Shown here one piece after another: positions 1-7,419 of a stretch of 37,616 nt of DNA (position 1 is its first letter; every line of letters starts with the position of its first letter). Made by a program: the position numbers and the translations under genes. The notes under the pieces were generated by a model that was given only the letters and a program-made list of their open reading frames with translations, searched no databases and had not been told where the DNA came from. This stretch comes from RGIG3159 sp045640565 (GTDB lineage Bacteria; Bacillota; Clostridia; Oscillospirales; Oscillospiraceae): positions 1 to 37,616 of the forward strand of contig JAZUFG010000119.1 in NCBI GenBank assembly GCA_045640565.1, read 5' to 3'.

Positions 1-230
1 GCCTGCGCCGTGGAGGCCGCAACGCCGGAGGAGAAGCCCAGGAAAAGCTCAATGAAAAGATGGGTAAAGGATGTGGTGGATCCCACGGCGGCCACCGAAT
101 TGCTGCCGCAGAACTGCCCTACGACAACCAGGTCCGCCGCATTAAAAAGAAGCTGCACCAAAGTGGTCAGGATCAGAGGAACTGTGAAAACCATGACCTT
201 CTTTGGAATGCTGCCTATCGTTAAATCCAT
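1..230 (-). CDS. MATE family efflux transporter, N-terminal part (cut by window edge)
   Basis: The reverse strand encodes the first 76 or so residues of a multidrug and toxic compound extrusion (MATE) transporter, an inner-membrane Na+ or H+ antiporter. It opens MDLTIGSIPKKVMVFTVPLI, followed by a QLLFNAADLVVVGQF stretch and AAVGSTTS, which match the first two helices of clostridial MATE proteins; the family usually has about 450 residues in 12 helices, so most lies beyond base 1. The ATG at 230 is the only in-frame start before the frame runs upstream without another. Its ribosome site is weak, and a six-codon ORF ends four bases upstream. A consensus promoter lies at 302-330. Family call is secure; the drug or metabolite is unknown. 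Confidence 0.88.
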   Translation of the reverse strand, partial: MDLTIGSIPKKVMVFTVPLILTTLVQLLFNAADLVVVGQFCGSNSVAAVGSTTSFTHLFIELFLGFSSGVAASTAQ

Positions 231-234
231 GTCA

Positions 235-255
235 TCACGCCCGTAAAGATTGCAT
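235..255 (-). CDS. possible six-codon leader peptide ahead of the MATE gene
   Basis: A tiny reverse-strand frame MQSLRA-stop has a better ribosome site (AGGAAAA directly before its ATG) than the MATE gene. Its stop lies four bases before the MATE start. That spacing would allow translational coupling or leader-peptide control, as known for some resistance genes. No other evidence supports it, and such short frames arise by chance. Confidence 0.2.
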   Translation of the reverse strand: MQSLRA

Positions 256-301
256 TTTTCCTGTTCCCGATGAAAATGGGGGACCCGGGAAATCTCCACT
301 C

Positions 302-330
302 ATTATAGCAAGAGCCGGGAGGGATGTCAA
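302..330 (-). promoter_or_regulatory. consensus sigma-A promoter for the MATE gene
   Basis: The reverse strand reads TTGACA (330-325), 17 bases, then TATAAT (307-302), a perfect match to the vegetative consensus, preceded by TGC (extended -10). The start point would be near 295, giving a leader of about 65 bases. The -35 box contains the TGA stop codon of the upstream MFS gene. The spacer also lies in a GC-rich inverted repeat (CCGGGAG and CTCCCGG, about 312-344) that may end the upstream transcript. Confidence 0.8.
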
Positions 331-346
331 ATCCGCTCCCGGTCTT
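312..346 (-). terminator. hairpin at the end of the MFS gene
   Basis: Arms CCGGGAG and CTCCCGG flank a 14-base loop on the reverse strand at the end of the MFS frame. After the second arm comes GCTCTTGC, not a clean T run, so it would be a weak terminator. It overlaps the promoter of the MATE gene, so read-through into MATE is plausible. Confidence 0.4.
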
Positions 347-1673
347 GAGTCAACGGGCGAGTCAATGAGTCAACGAGAACCGTCCCCATTGACTCCTGCC
401 ATTGAGAACCGTCCCCATTGACTCTTCTCAGCTTTCTCTTTGCCATGCGGCAGACCAGGATATAAAGACCTGCCGCAAGGACCGTTCCCACCGCCGCGCA
501 AACGAGGCCGAGATCATAGCTCCCCGTCTTATCAAAGGCGGTATTCATCAGGGGATTCACCGTCATATTGGAAAAAGCCACTGCCGCCAGGGCCAAGCCC
601 ACCATGGTATCAAAACAGTTCCTTCCCAGAATCGCATTGGTGGAAAGGGCCGGCAATAAGGTCGTCAATGGCAGACCCACAGCGATCAGGACCGTGGGCA
701 AAACAGCCCCCGCGAAGGAGTTCACGAAGATCAGCAGCACACAGCCCAGGCCAACGGAGAGGACGGAAATCACGGCCACGGGCTTGATGCCGATGGCATC
801 GCAAAGACTGCCGTCCAGGACCTTGGCTGCCGCCAGGAGAAGGAACATGACGCTTTGCAGCCTTGCCGCATCCTCCGGCGAAACGCCCTTATCCCGAAGG
901 CAGGAGAAGAGGATCTGATAAGGGGCATAGGTGCAGCCCGCCATGAGGAAAACCGTCAAAAGGAAAAGCCAGAAAATCGGGGACTTTTTCAGTTCTTTCA
1001 TGGAGAAACCGTCAAAATCCGCATTCTTGCGCTTCTTTCTCTTTTTTTCCTCCCACTCTTCCCCGGCTCCGAGGGCTTTCAGCCCCAGATCCTCAGGTTT
1101 GGAACGCACCAGGAAGAAGACCAGCGCCGCGGCAATGAGGATCATGGAGCCCGCAATGACCTGAGAGTGTCTCCAGCCGTTTTTCTCGATCAGTCCCGAA
1201 AGAACGATGGCAAAAACACTGGCGCCCAGGCCGCTTGCCGCCGTGATCACACCCAGGACCGTTCCCCTGTACTTGATGAACCACTCCCCCACCAGCTTGG
1301 AGAGAGCCGCCGTGGAATAGGCAGCCTCAAAAAGGCCGAGCAGAAGGAAGAAAACCGCATAGGCAATAATCGTCTGGGCAGAGGCCAGACCGAAAATGGA
1401 CAGGCCCATCACCGCCAGGCCGAGGGCTGCCAGTTTCCGGAAACCCAGCTTTCTATATACCAAGCCGAAGGCCATGTTGGAGAGGAAAGTTCCCACAGAC
1501 CGGATGCTGACCGTCAGGGAAAAAGCCGTGCGGGAAACGCCCAGACTATCCGAAACGGGAATCAGGTAGAGGCTGTTGAGATTGTTCGTAATGCCTGCCC
1601 TTAGGGCATAGCCGAGAAGGGCAACCAGCGCGATGACCCAACAGTAATTTTTCCGAAGAAATGCTTTCATCAT
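327..1673 (-). CDS. MFS transporter with a repeat-derived C-terminal tail
   Basis: This 448-residue protein has about 12 hydrophobic segments in two halves. The halves are joined by a charged cytoplasmic loop near residues 210-230 (EEWEEKKRKKRK). An RKLGFRKL loop after helix 2 fits the major facilitator signature, and the layout resembles the oxalate/formate-type (OFA) branch of monocarboxylate carriers. The substrate cannot be told. Start: ATG ATG at 1673/1670 sits 3-6 bases after GAGGG; a longer frame would need a TTG at 1691. It begins 14 bases after the ABC exporter stop, so the two are probably co-transcribed. The last 32 or so residues, from VNGDGSQWQE to the stop, are encoded by a dispersed repeat and are probably not part of the ancestral protein. 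Confidence 0.85.
   Translation of the reverse strand: MMKAFLRKNYCWVIALVALLGYALRAGITNNLNSLYLIPVSDSLGVSRTAFSLTVSIRSVGTFLSNMAFGLVYRKLGFRKLAALGLAVMGLSIFGLASAQTIIAYAVFFLLLGLFEAAYSTAALSKLVGEWFIKYRGTVLGVITAASGLGASVFAIVLSGLIEKNGWRHSQVIAGSMILIAAALVFFLVRSKPEDLGLKALGAGEEWEEKKRKKRKNADFDGFSMKELKKSPIFWLFLLTVFLMAGCTYAPYQILFSCLRDKGVSPEDAARLQSVMFLLLAAAKVLDGSLCDAIGIKPVAVISVLSVGLGCVLLIFVNSFAGAVLPTVLIAVGLPLTTLLPALSTNAILGRNCFDTMVGLALAAVAFSNMTVNPLMNTAFDKTGSYDLGLVCAAVGTVLAAGLYILVCRMAKRKLRRVNGDGSQWQESMGTVLVDSLTRPLTQDRERI
361..424. repeat. GGGGACGGTTCTC-type dispersed repeat, two direct copies
   Basis: On the reverse strand the phrase GAGTCAATGGGGACGGTTCT occurs twice, 28 bases apart, followed by three further GTTGACTC or ATTGACTC phrases. 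Repeats carrying GGGGACGGTTCT are familiar in Firmicute genomes and are often linked to REP-associated (Y1_Tnp) transposases; that link is from general knowledge. Here the repeat lies inside the 3' end of the MFS gene and is translated. Confidence 0.7.
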
Positions 1674-1687
1674 TTTCCCTCTGCAAA

Positions 1688-4030
1688 TCAAATCTCTCTT
1701 CCGAGGAAGATGACCTTCCGGCCATCATGGACCTGCTCTTCTCCGCCGGGGCCGAAGCCCTGATTCTTCCAGAAGGAAAGGGCTTCCGAGCAGTCTTCAT
1801 AGACAGCTACCTTCAGGGAAGCGCATCCCTTGGCGGAAAGAGCAGCCCGCAGATCGGCGATCATCTCGCCGCCTTTTCCCTGTCCCTGCAGAGCGGCATC
1901 CACCATGAACCAGGCGATGAAGGCTTTGCCCTTCTCGGGATAGTTCAGGCGCAGATCCAAAGCCGCCACCAGCTTTTTGCTTCCGTCCCGATAGCCCAGA
2001 GTAATATTGCTTCCCAGATCCTCCGGCAGGTCTGCAATGATATCCGTAAGCCTGTGCTCGGAGGGGCGAAGGTTCAGCTCCCGATAATAGCGGAAGTTGC
2101 TGCGGCGAAGGGCAACCACTTCCCCGATATCCTCCCCGCTCAGGCGCTCCACCTGATAGGCCGAAGAAAGCGTATTGAGGTCAAGCCCGTCTTCGGAGCC
2201 TTCGGTCTCATAGTTGATGGCCGTGCGGAACTGGGTCTCATAAAGCTCATGATATACGCCGCCCAAAGCCAACAGTTCTTCATGGGTGCCCTGCTCGGCA
2301 ATGACACCCCCTGCAACCACAAGAATCTGGTCTGCCCGCAAAATCGTGGAAAGGCGGTGGGCAATGACGATGCTGGTCCTGCCGACCATCATGGTCTCCA
2401 AAGCTTCCTGAATGGCATTCTCGGAAATGGAATCCAGGGCAGAGGTCGCCTCGTCCAGGATCAGGATCTTGGGATTCTTGAGGATGACCCGGGCGATGGA
2501 GATCCGCTGCTTTTCGCCGCCGGAGAGCTTGAGGCCCCGGTTGCCCACTTCGGTATCATAACCCTTGGGCTGTTTCAGGATAAATTCATGGATATTGGCC
2601 TTGCGGCAGGCATCCTCGATCTCCTCCATCGTTGCATCTTCCCGGGCATAGCGGAGATTTTCCAGGATCGTCCCGTTGAAAAGATAGGTATCCTGGGTGA
2701 CAACGCCGATCTGGCCGCGAAGCCAGGTAAGGTCCATATCCTTGACATCGATCCCGTCAATGGTCACTTTGCCGTCAATGGCATCGTAAAGCCGGGGGAT
2801 CATATTCACGACCGTGGATTTTCCGCTGCCTGAGGGACCCACGATCGCATACATCTGCCCGCCGGGAACAGAAAAGGAAACATCCGTCAGCAGGGGCTTA
2901 TCCTCGCTGTAGCAAAAGCGGACATGATCATAAACAATATCCTTGCAATCCAGGTCCGGCTTTTTCCCGTTCTCGGGGGACTTGATGGTTATGGGCCGAT
3001 CCAGATAATCAAAGATCCGGGTGAAGAGAGCCAGGGACCGGGTAAAGTCCACACTGATGTTCAGCAGGTTCTCCACAGGCCGGTAAAGGCGGTTGATCAG
3101 GGCCACCGTGGAGGTGATAACGCCGATACTCAGGGCAGGATCTCCCCGAAGGAGGAAGTAGCCTCCGGCCAAATAAATGAGGAGCGGGCCGATCTGCGTA
3201 AACATGCCCATGAAGACGAAAAACCATTTTCCGCTTCTGGATTCCTTCAGAGAAAGCTCTGTGACCTCCTCGTTTACCTTGACGAAGTTCTCATATTCCC
3301 GTTTTTCCCTGGTGAAGAGCTTCACCAGCATGGAGCCGCTGACAGAGAGGGTCTCATTGATGACCTGGTTCATCTCGTCATGCTTGGCCTGACTTTCCGT
3401 CAGGAGCTCAAAGCGCTTATTGCCCACCACCCGGGAGGGGAGAATCAGGAGAGGGATGACCAGCATGCCCACAAGGGCCAGTTTCCAGCTCATGGTCAGC
3501 AAAGCGACCAGGGTCGTTACCACCGTGGCAGTATTGCTGACGATACTGGTGAGAGTACCGCTGATGACAGAGCTGACTCCCCCGATATCCGTGTTCATTC
3601 TCGTGATAATATCGCCCTGCTTTTCTGATGTGAAGAAGGCGTGGGGCATCTGCTGGAGATGGTCATACATCTCGTTTTTCATGTCGTAGATGATCCTGCA
3701 GCTGATCCAGGAATTGATGTAGCTCTCCGCCACACCGATAAGCTGGCTCACACCCACTGCAAGGAGCGCGGCCAGGCAGAGCTGGATCAGCTTTGCCATG
3801 TCCCGATCCACCAGGGCTTTATCCACGATCCTTCCCGTAATAATGGAGGGCAGCAGGCCAACGCAGGCCGACAGCAAGATCGTTACGAAAACAAGCAAAA
3901 ACTGAAAGCGGTAGGGCTTCAGGTAACTGAGGATCCGAAGGAGCAATTCCTTCGTAACTTTAGGCATGTTTGCTTTTTCTTCTTCCGTCAGATGCCCTCT
4001 GGGGCCAAGGCTGTTCATTCCACCCGGCAT
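1688..4030 (-). CDS. ABC exporter (permease-ATPase half-transporter) fused to a GNAT acetyltransferase
   Basis: This 780-residue protein has an MsbA/LmrA-type membrane domain (about 30-330). A nucleotide-binding domain follows, with Walker A GPSGSGKST (398-406), signature LSGGE (502-506), Walker B LILDEA (523-528) and switch His 558. These usually end a 590-residue half-transporter. Here about 150 residues follow, with a GNAT fold: the acetyl-CoA loop reads QGQGKGG (about 715-721) and the end has SFWKNQGF, typical of N-acetyltransferases. It would export a lipophilic compound as a dimer; the acetyltransferase may modify the cargo or a precursor on the inside (inference). ATG 4030 is preferred over GTG 4039 because GAAGGAG lies 8 bases upstream. 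It follows the amino-acid ATPase by 13 bases. Confidence 0.9.
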   Translation of the reverse strand: MPGGMNSLGPRGHLTEEEKANMPKVTKELLLRILSYLKPYRFQFLLVFVTILLSACVGLLPSIITGRIVDKALVDRDMAKLIQLCLAALLAVGVSQLIGVAESYINSWISCRIIYDMKNEMYDHLQQMPHAFFTSEKQGDIITRMNTDIGGVSSVISGTLTSIVSNTATVVTTLVALLTMSWKLALVGMLVIPLLILPSRVVGNKRFELLTESQAKHDEMNQVINETLSVSGSMLVKLFTREKREYENFVKVNEEVTELSLKESRSGKWFFVFMGMFTQIGPLLIYLAGGYFLLRGDPALSIGVITSTVALINRLYRPVENLLNISVDFTRSLALFTRIFDYLDRPITIKSPENGKKPDLDCKDIVYDHVRFCYSEDKPLLTDVSFSVPGGQMYAIVGPSGSGKSTVVNMIPRLYDAIDGKVTIDGIDVKDMDLTWLRGQIGVVTQDTYLFNGTILENLRYAREDATMEEIEDACRKANIHEFILKQPKGYDTEVGNRGLKLSGGEKQRISIARVILKNPKILILDEATSALDSISENAIQEALETMMVGRTSIVIAHRLSTILRADQILVVAGGVIAEQGTHEELLALGGVYHELYETQFRTAINYETEGSEDGLDLNTLSSAYQVERLSGEDIGEVVALRRSNFRYYRELNLRPSEHRLTDIIADLPEDLGSNITLGYRDGSKKLVAALDLRLNYPEKGKAFIAWFMVDAALQGQGKGGEMIADLRAALSAKGCASLKVAVYEDCSEALSFWKNQGFGPGGEEQVHDGRKVIFLGREI

Positions 4031-4043
4031 AATTAACACTCCT

Positions 4044-5153
4044 TCACTTTATAAGCATGGTATAGCGATTCGTAAAACCGCCCTCATTCACTTTTTCATA
4101 GACAATATCCGTTACCGCATTTCGGATCATTCGCTCGGAATAGTCGTCCTCCTGCGTTTCTGCGAAGACATCCCGGGCTTCCCCATTATAGCAAACGGAA
4201 ACGCTTGCGCTCTTATCCCGCTCGGAATATTCCACTGTCAGCTCTATCCGGCTGTCTTCCGGGGCCGTCGGGAGGATCTTCTCTATGCAGATCTCTTCCA
4301 CAGCGGTCTCCAAATGGTAGGTCTGGGAGAGAGGAAGGCGCATCCGTCCGCAGAAATCCTCCAATTCGGACATCAGCTCCGGGAAATCCGGCTCCTTGCC
4401 GACGAGCTCCCAATTCAGCGCCTTCAACTGCCGCATGAAACGGCGGGTAAGCTCTTTCTCCGGATCGTCGAATACCTCTTCCGGGCTGCCGGACTCATAA
4501 ACGACTCCCTCGTCCAGATACAGGACCTTCGTGGCGATTTCCTTAGCAAAGCTCATATCGTGGGTGACGATGATCATGGTCATCCGCCGCTTCGCCAGGG
4601 AATTAATTACGGATTTTACTTCGCCCACATTGGTGGGATCCAGAGCCGAGGTGGGTTCATCCAAAAGAATGAGCTCCGGTTCCATGGCAAGGGCCCGGGC
4701 AATGGCAACGCGCTGTTTCTGGCCTCCGGATATTTCATCCGGATAGGACAGGAGCTTTCGGCTCATCCCCACAGAGGCAAGCGCCTCCACGGCTTTCTCA
4801 TAGGCCTTCTCTGCCGTCAACCCCAGGACTTTCATGGGGCCGAACATAACATTTTCCGCCACATTCATATTATTGAAGAGGTTAAAGCTTTGGAAGACCA
4901 TGCCCACTCTGCGGCGAAGGGCGTTCTTATCATAGTCCGGCGCTAAAATGTTTTGGCCATTCAGGAGGATTTCCCCTGCGCTGGCATTCTCCAGGCAGTT
5001 GATGCAGCGAAGAACCGTGGATTTTCCGGCCCCGGAGGGTCCGATCAGGGCAACGATATCTCCCACATCCACATGAAAATGAACATCTTTAACGGGGGTC
5101 CCCGTCACGAAGGACTTCTGAAGGCCTTTTACTTCCAGCAAATGTTCGCTCAT
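4044..5153 (-). CDS. amino-acid-type ABC ATPase with a C-terminal RsbW-like tail
   Basis: Residues 1-245 form a polar amino acid uptake ATPase of the GlnQ/ArtP class: Walker A GPSGAGKST (38-46), Q-loop Gln 88, signature ISGGQKQR (141-148), Walker B LILLDEP (161-167), switch His 198. These proteins normally stop near residue 245. This one continues to 369 with an alpha/beta region that resembles HATPase_c_2 (RsbW, anti-sigma kinase): TAVEEICIEKI at the N-box position, then paired strands and YNGEARD at the DxG position. The Mg-binding Asn and the DxGxG glycines are missing, so kinase activity is unlikely; a regulatory role is inferred. Its ATG overlaps the stop of the permease gene (ATGA) and has GAAGGAGG seven bases upstream. 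A paralogue with the same tail lies at 29590-30681. Confidence 0.88.
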   Translation of the reverse strand: MSEHLLEVKGLQKSFVTGTPVKDVHFHVDVGDIVALIGPSGAGKSTVLRCINCLENASAGEILLNGQNILAPDYDKNALRRRVGMVFQSFNLFNNMNVAENVMFGPMKVLGLTAEKAYEKAVEALASVGMSRKLLSYPDEISGGQKQRVAIARALAMEPELILLDEPTSALDPTNVGEVKSVINSLAKRRMTMIIVTHDMSFAKEIATKVLYLDEGVVYESGSPEEVFDDPEKELTRRFMRQLKALNWELVGKEPDFPELMSELEDFCGRMRLPLSQTYHLETAVEEICIEKILPTAPEDSRIELTVEYSERDKSASVSVCYNGEARDVFAETQEDDYSERMIRNAVTDIVYEKVNEGGFTNRYTMLIK

Positions 5154-6679
5154 CTTTTTGCCTCCTTCAGTCCCCGAATTCTGCGCCGCCTGTGCTCCGG
5201 CTCAAAGCGCTCCGCTATTTTTTCAAAAACGAAGGCGATCGCGCAGGAGATCAGGAAATAGATAGCCGCCGTTGCAAGAAGCGGGAAAAAGGCTTCAAAG
5301 GTCCGGCTTCGGATAATATCACTGATCTTCGTCAAATCCAGAATGGCAATATAGCCCACAACAGCCGTACCCAAAAGCAGGGAGGTCAGACTTGTGCGGA
5401 AGCTCGGAACCAATCCCCGCATGGTCTGGGGCAGAATGATATGGAACAGGGTCTGGCGATGGGTCAAACCGATGGCGATTCCTGCTTCTATTTGTCCCTT
5501 ATCCACTCCGCGGATGCTGATCCAATAAGCCTCGCCTAAATTTGCGCCGGCGAAAAGGGAGAAGCCCACTATGGCAATAACAATGGCATTCTGGGTGTTG
5601 CTGAAGACCAGATAATAGAGGATCATGAGGATAACGACCATGGGGATTCCCTGCATGATCTTAATATACCAATGGGCAATTCCCTTCGCCAAACGGTCCC
5701 TTGAAAAAAGCATGCCGCAAACCGGGATGCCCAAAAGCGCCCCGAAGAAGAAGGATGCCAAAGTAATGATCAGAGTTACCTTCAGGCCGTCCACAATCAT
5801 CTTCCAGCGGTCCTCTTCAAGGAAGGTCCTCCGGAAGCTTTCTCCAAAAGTGCTTTTCGCCGTCTTGCCTTCCTCTATCAGGCTTACAATGACCTGAGGG
5901 CTGTCCAGATACTTATCCGAAAAGTCACAGGCTTTCGCCCGCTCTTCCGAATAGGCGATCCCGCCGCCTCCCATATCATAGACACCGGTGCTGATTCCCA
6001 GGAGTATGGAGGGAAAAGCCGCATTCTCCAAATGACAGGCATAACCGTATTCCTCAAAGAATCCGAAGAGAATCCCCATATCCAGGCCGGCATACTGATT
6101 GTTTTCCATAAAACAGATCGGGAATAAATCACTGTTTGTGCCATATCTTACGGTTCCGTTAATATCCTTCAGGTCTCTCAGATCCTTGCTGACCTTCAGA
6201 CTCTCATCGGATCCGAACCAAATATCGATCAGTTCCTGCAGGCTGCCGTCTTCCTTGATCTTTTTCAGGTAACTGTTAAACTGTTCCTTCAAAAGCTGTC
6301 CCTGCTCCGTCCGGCTAAAAGCGAAACAGACAGAATCGGAACCCAACTGCTGCGGATCATAGGTGAAATCCGGATTATCCTCAAAAAATTCCCGGGCAGT
6401 CACATAGGGCATCACCGTGGCGTCCATCTTTCCGCTCCGAATCGCAGCCGCAATATTTCCATAGGTATCGTAATAGCCTATGGAGCACCCCGGAAGCTTC
6501 TCCATGACATAGCGTTCCTGCACAGAGCCGGTGAGAACGCCGATGCGAAGGCCGTCATAACGGGAGAAATCGTCTCCCATGTCCGAAGGGAAGGGCAGCT
6601 CCTCCGGCTTGAGCCCGGAAGCAATTACCGGACTGATAAGCAAAATCACAGCAAGAAAAAGCAGGGCTGCTTTTTTCAT
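5150..6679 (-). CDS. amino-acid ABC permease with one fused, half-swapped substrate-binding domain
   Basis: The 509-residue product starts with a signal peptide (MKKAALLFLAVILLISP, cleavage near VIASG). An outside binding region (about 37-275) and a membrane permease domain (about 285-500) follow; the permease carries the EAA-type loop near QIEAGIAIGLTHRQTLFHII. The binding region belongs to SBP_bac_3, but its halves are reversed. The segment that normally forms lobe 2 (LRIGVLTGS to IDIWFGSDES) comes first, and the normal N-terminal half (TVRYGTNSD to DFSDKYLDS) second. The Arg of the ligand site is present (YSEERAKACDFS), but the usual Asp of the DEPV/DSPV motif is replaced (TVMPYVTAR). ATG 6679 is chosen over GTG 6697 because the signal peptide starts there. 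It partners the ATPase at 4044-5153. The ligand is unknown; an amino acid is likely. Confidence 0.87.
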   Translation of the reverse strand: MKKAALLFLAVILLISPVIASGLKPEELPFPSDMGDDFSRYDGLRIGVLTGSVQERYVMEKLPGCSIGYYDTYGNIAAAIRSGKMDATVMPYVTAREFFEDNPDFTYDPQQLGSDSVCFAFSRTEQGQLLKEQFNSYLKKIKEDGSLQELIDIWFGSDESLKVSKDLRDLKDINGTVRYGTNSDLFPICFMENNQYAGLDMGILFGFFEEYGYACHLENAAFPSILLGISTGVYDMGGGGIAYSEERAKACDFSDKYLDSPQVIVSLIEEGKTAKSTFGESFRRTFLEEDRWKMIVDGLKVTLIITLASFFFGALLGIPVCGMLFSRDRLAKGIAHWYIKIMQGIPMVVILMILYYLVFSNTQNAIVIAIVGFSLFAGANLGEAYWISIRGVDKGQIEAGIAIGLTHRQTLFHIILPQTMRGLVPSFRTSLTSLLLGTAVVGYIAILDLTKISDIIRSRTFEAFFPLLATAAIYFLISCAIAFVFEKIAERFEPEHRRRRIRGLKEAKR

Positions 6680-6741
6680 TTTCCTATCATCCCCCACAAA
6701 ATGTGTTGTATCCTCCTTATCCTATCCCGAACAAAAAGCCA

Positions 6742-7419
6742 TTATTTCTTTCGGTTCATCCTTGCAATAGAGGAAAGTGTGTCAATTTCCATGGGACAGA
6801 CCTTCACACAGGAAAGCGCCTTGGAACAGCCCCTCGCAAAGTGTTCCGCATAGGCTGCCTTGATCTCCGCGCCGCGGTCCGCAGTCTGACCCGCCATCAA
6901 ATAGCTTTCGTTGGCAAAGTTCGCACCGAAGAAATACTCGCCCCGGCCGTAATTCGGGCACACCTCCAGGCAGAGGCCGCATTTCAGGCATCTGGCCGTG
7001 GAATAAAGCTGCTTATACTCCTTGGGCCGAGCCTTCCGGTACTCTCCCAGATAGATTGCGGAATTCTTCAGGTTTTCCGAAATAATACTGCGGTCCACAA
7101 TCAGGTCCGAAAGGACAGGGAACTTGGAAAGGGGTTCCAGCGTCAATTCCTCCCCGGGAATGCTGCTTAAAAAGCTTTCGCAGGCAAGGCCCGGCACACC
7201 GTTAATGACCATTGCGCAGGCGCCGCACATTTTCTGCTGACAGCTGCACTCCCAGCGGATCCGGCGGGCAGGCTTTCCCTCCGCGTCAAAAAGGTCATCC
7301 GTGTAATTGATCGCATCCAGCATGGCGCTCACGGTGGTATTTTTATCCCCGTTATAGATAAAGCTCTGCCAATAGGGCTTGCTGTCCTTTGTTTCCTGCC
7401 GTTTGATTTTTACCAGCAT
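6742..7419 (-). CDS. frdB: fumarate reductase/succinate dehydrogenase iron-sulfur subunit
   Basis: The 225-residue protein passes electrons between the flavin and the membrane cytochrome. Plant-ferredoxin-type cysteines for [2Fe-2S] are seen in WECSCQQKMCGACA and the later LACESF. A bacterial-ferredoxin half follows with CLKCGLCLEVCPNY and CSKALSCVKVCPMEI, supplying ligands for the [4Fe-4S] and [3Fe-4S] type centres. The length is typical. Its start overlaps the last ten bases of the flavoprotein gene, so translation is coupled. In an anaerobic host, fumarate reduction with menaquinol is the likely direction, but sequence alone does not separate it from succinate oxidation. Confidence 0.92.
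   Translation of the reverse strand: MLVKIKRQETKDSKPYWQSFIYNGDKNTTVSAMLDAINYTDDLFDAEGKPARRIRWECSCQQKMCGACAMVINGVPGLACESFLSSIPGEELTLEPLSKFPVLSDLIVDRSIISENLKNSAIYLGEYRKARPKEYKQLYSTARCLKCGLCLEVCPNYGRGEYFFGANFANESYLMAGQTADRGAEIKAAYAEHFARGCSKALSCVKVCPMEIDTLSSIARMNRKK

Noticed and set aside
1661..2833. A 390-codon plus-strand frame
   Set aside because: It is antisense to the ABC-GNAT gene; the minus frame holds Walker and signature motifs.
3966..4946. A 326-codon plus-strand frame
   Set aside because: It is antisense to the tailed ABC ATPase with complete motifs.
6680..6741. A separate small gene using the AAGGAGG at 6712-6718
   Set aside because: No ATG or GTG stands at a proper distance from it; it may be a leftover site or part of the leader of the SBP-permease gene.
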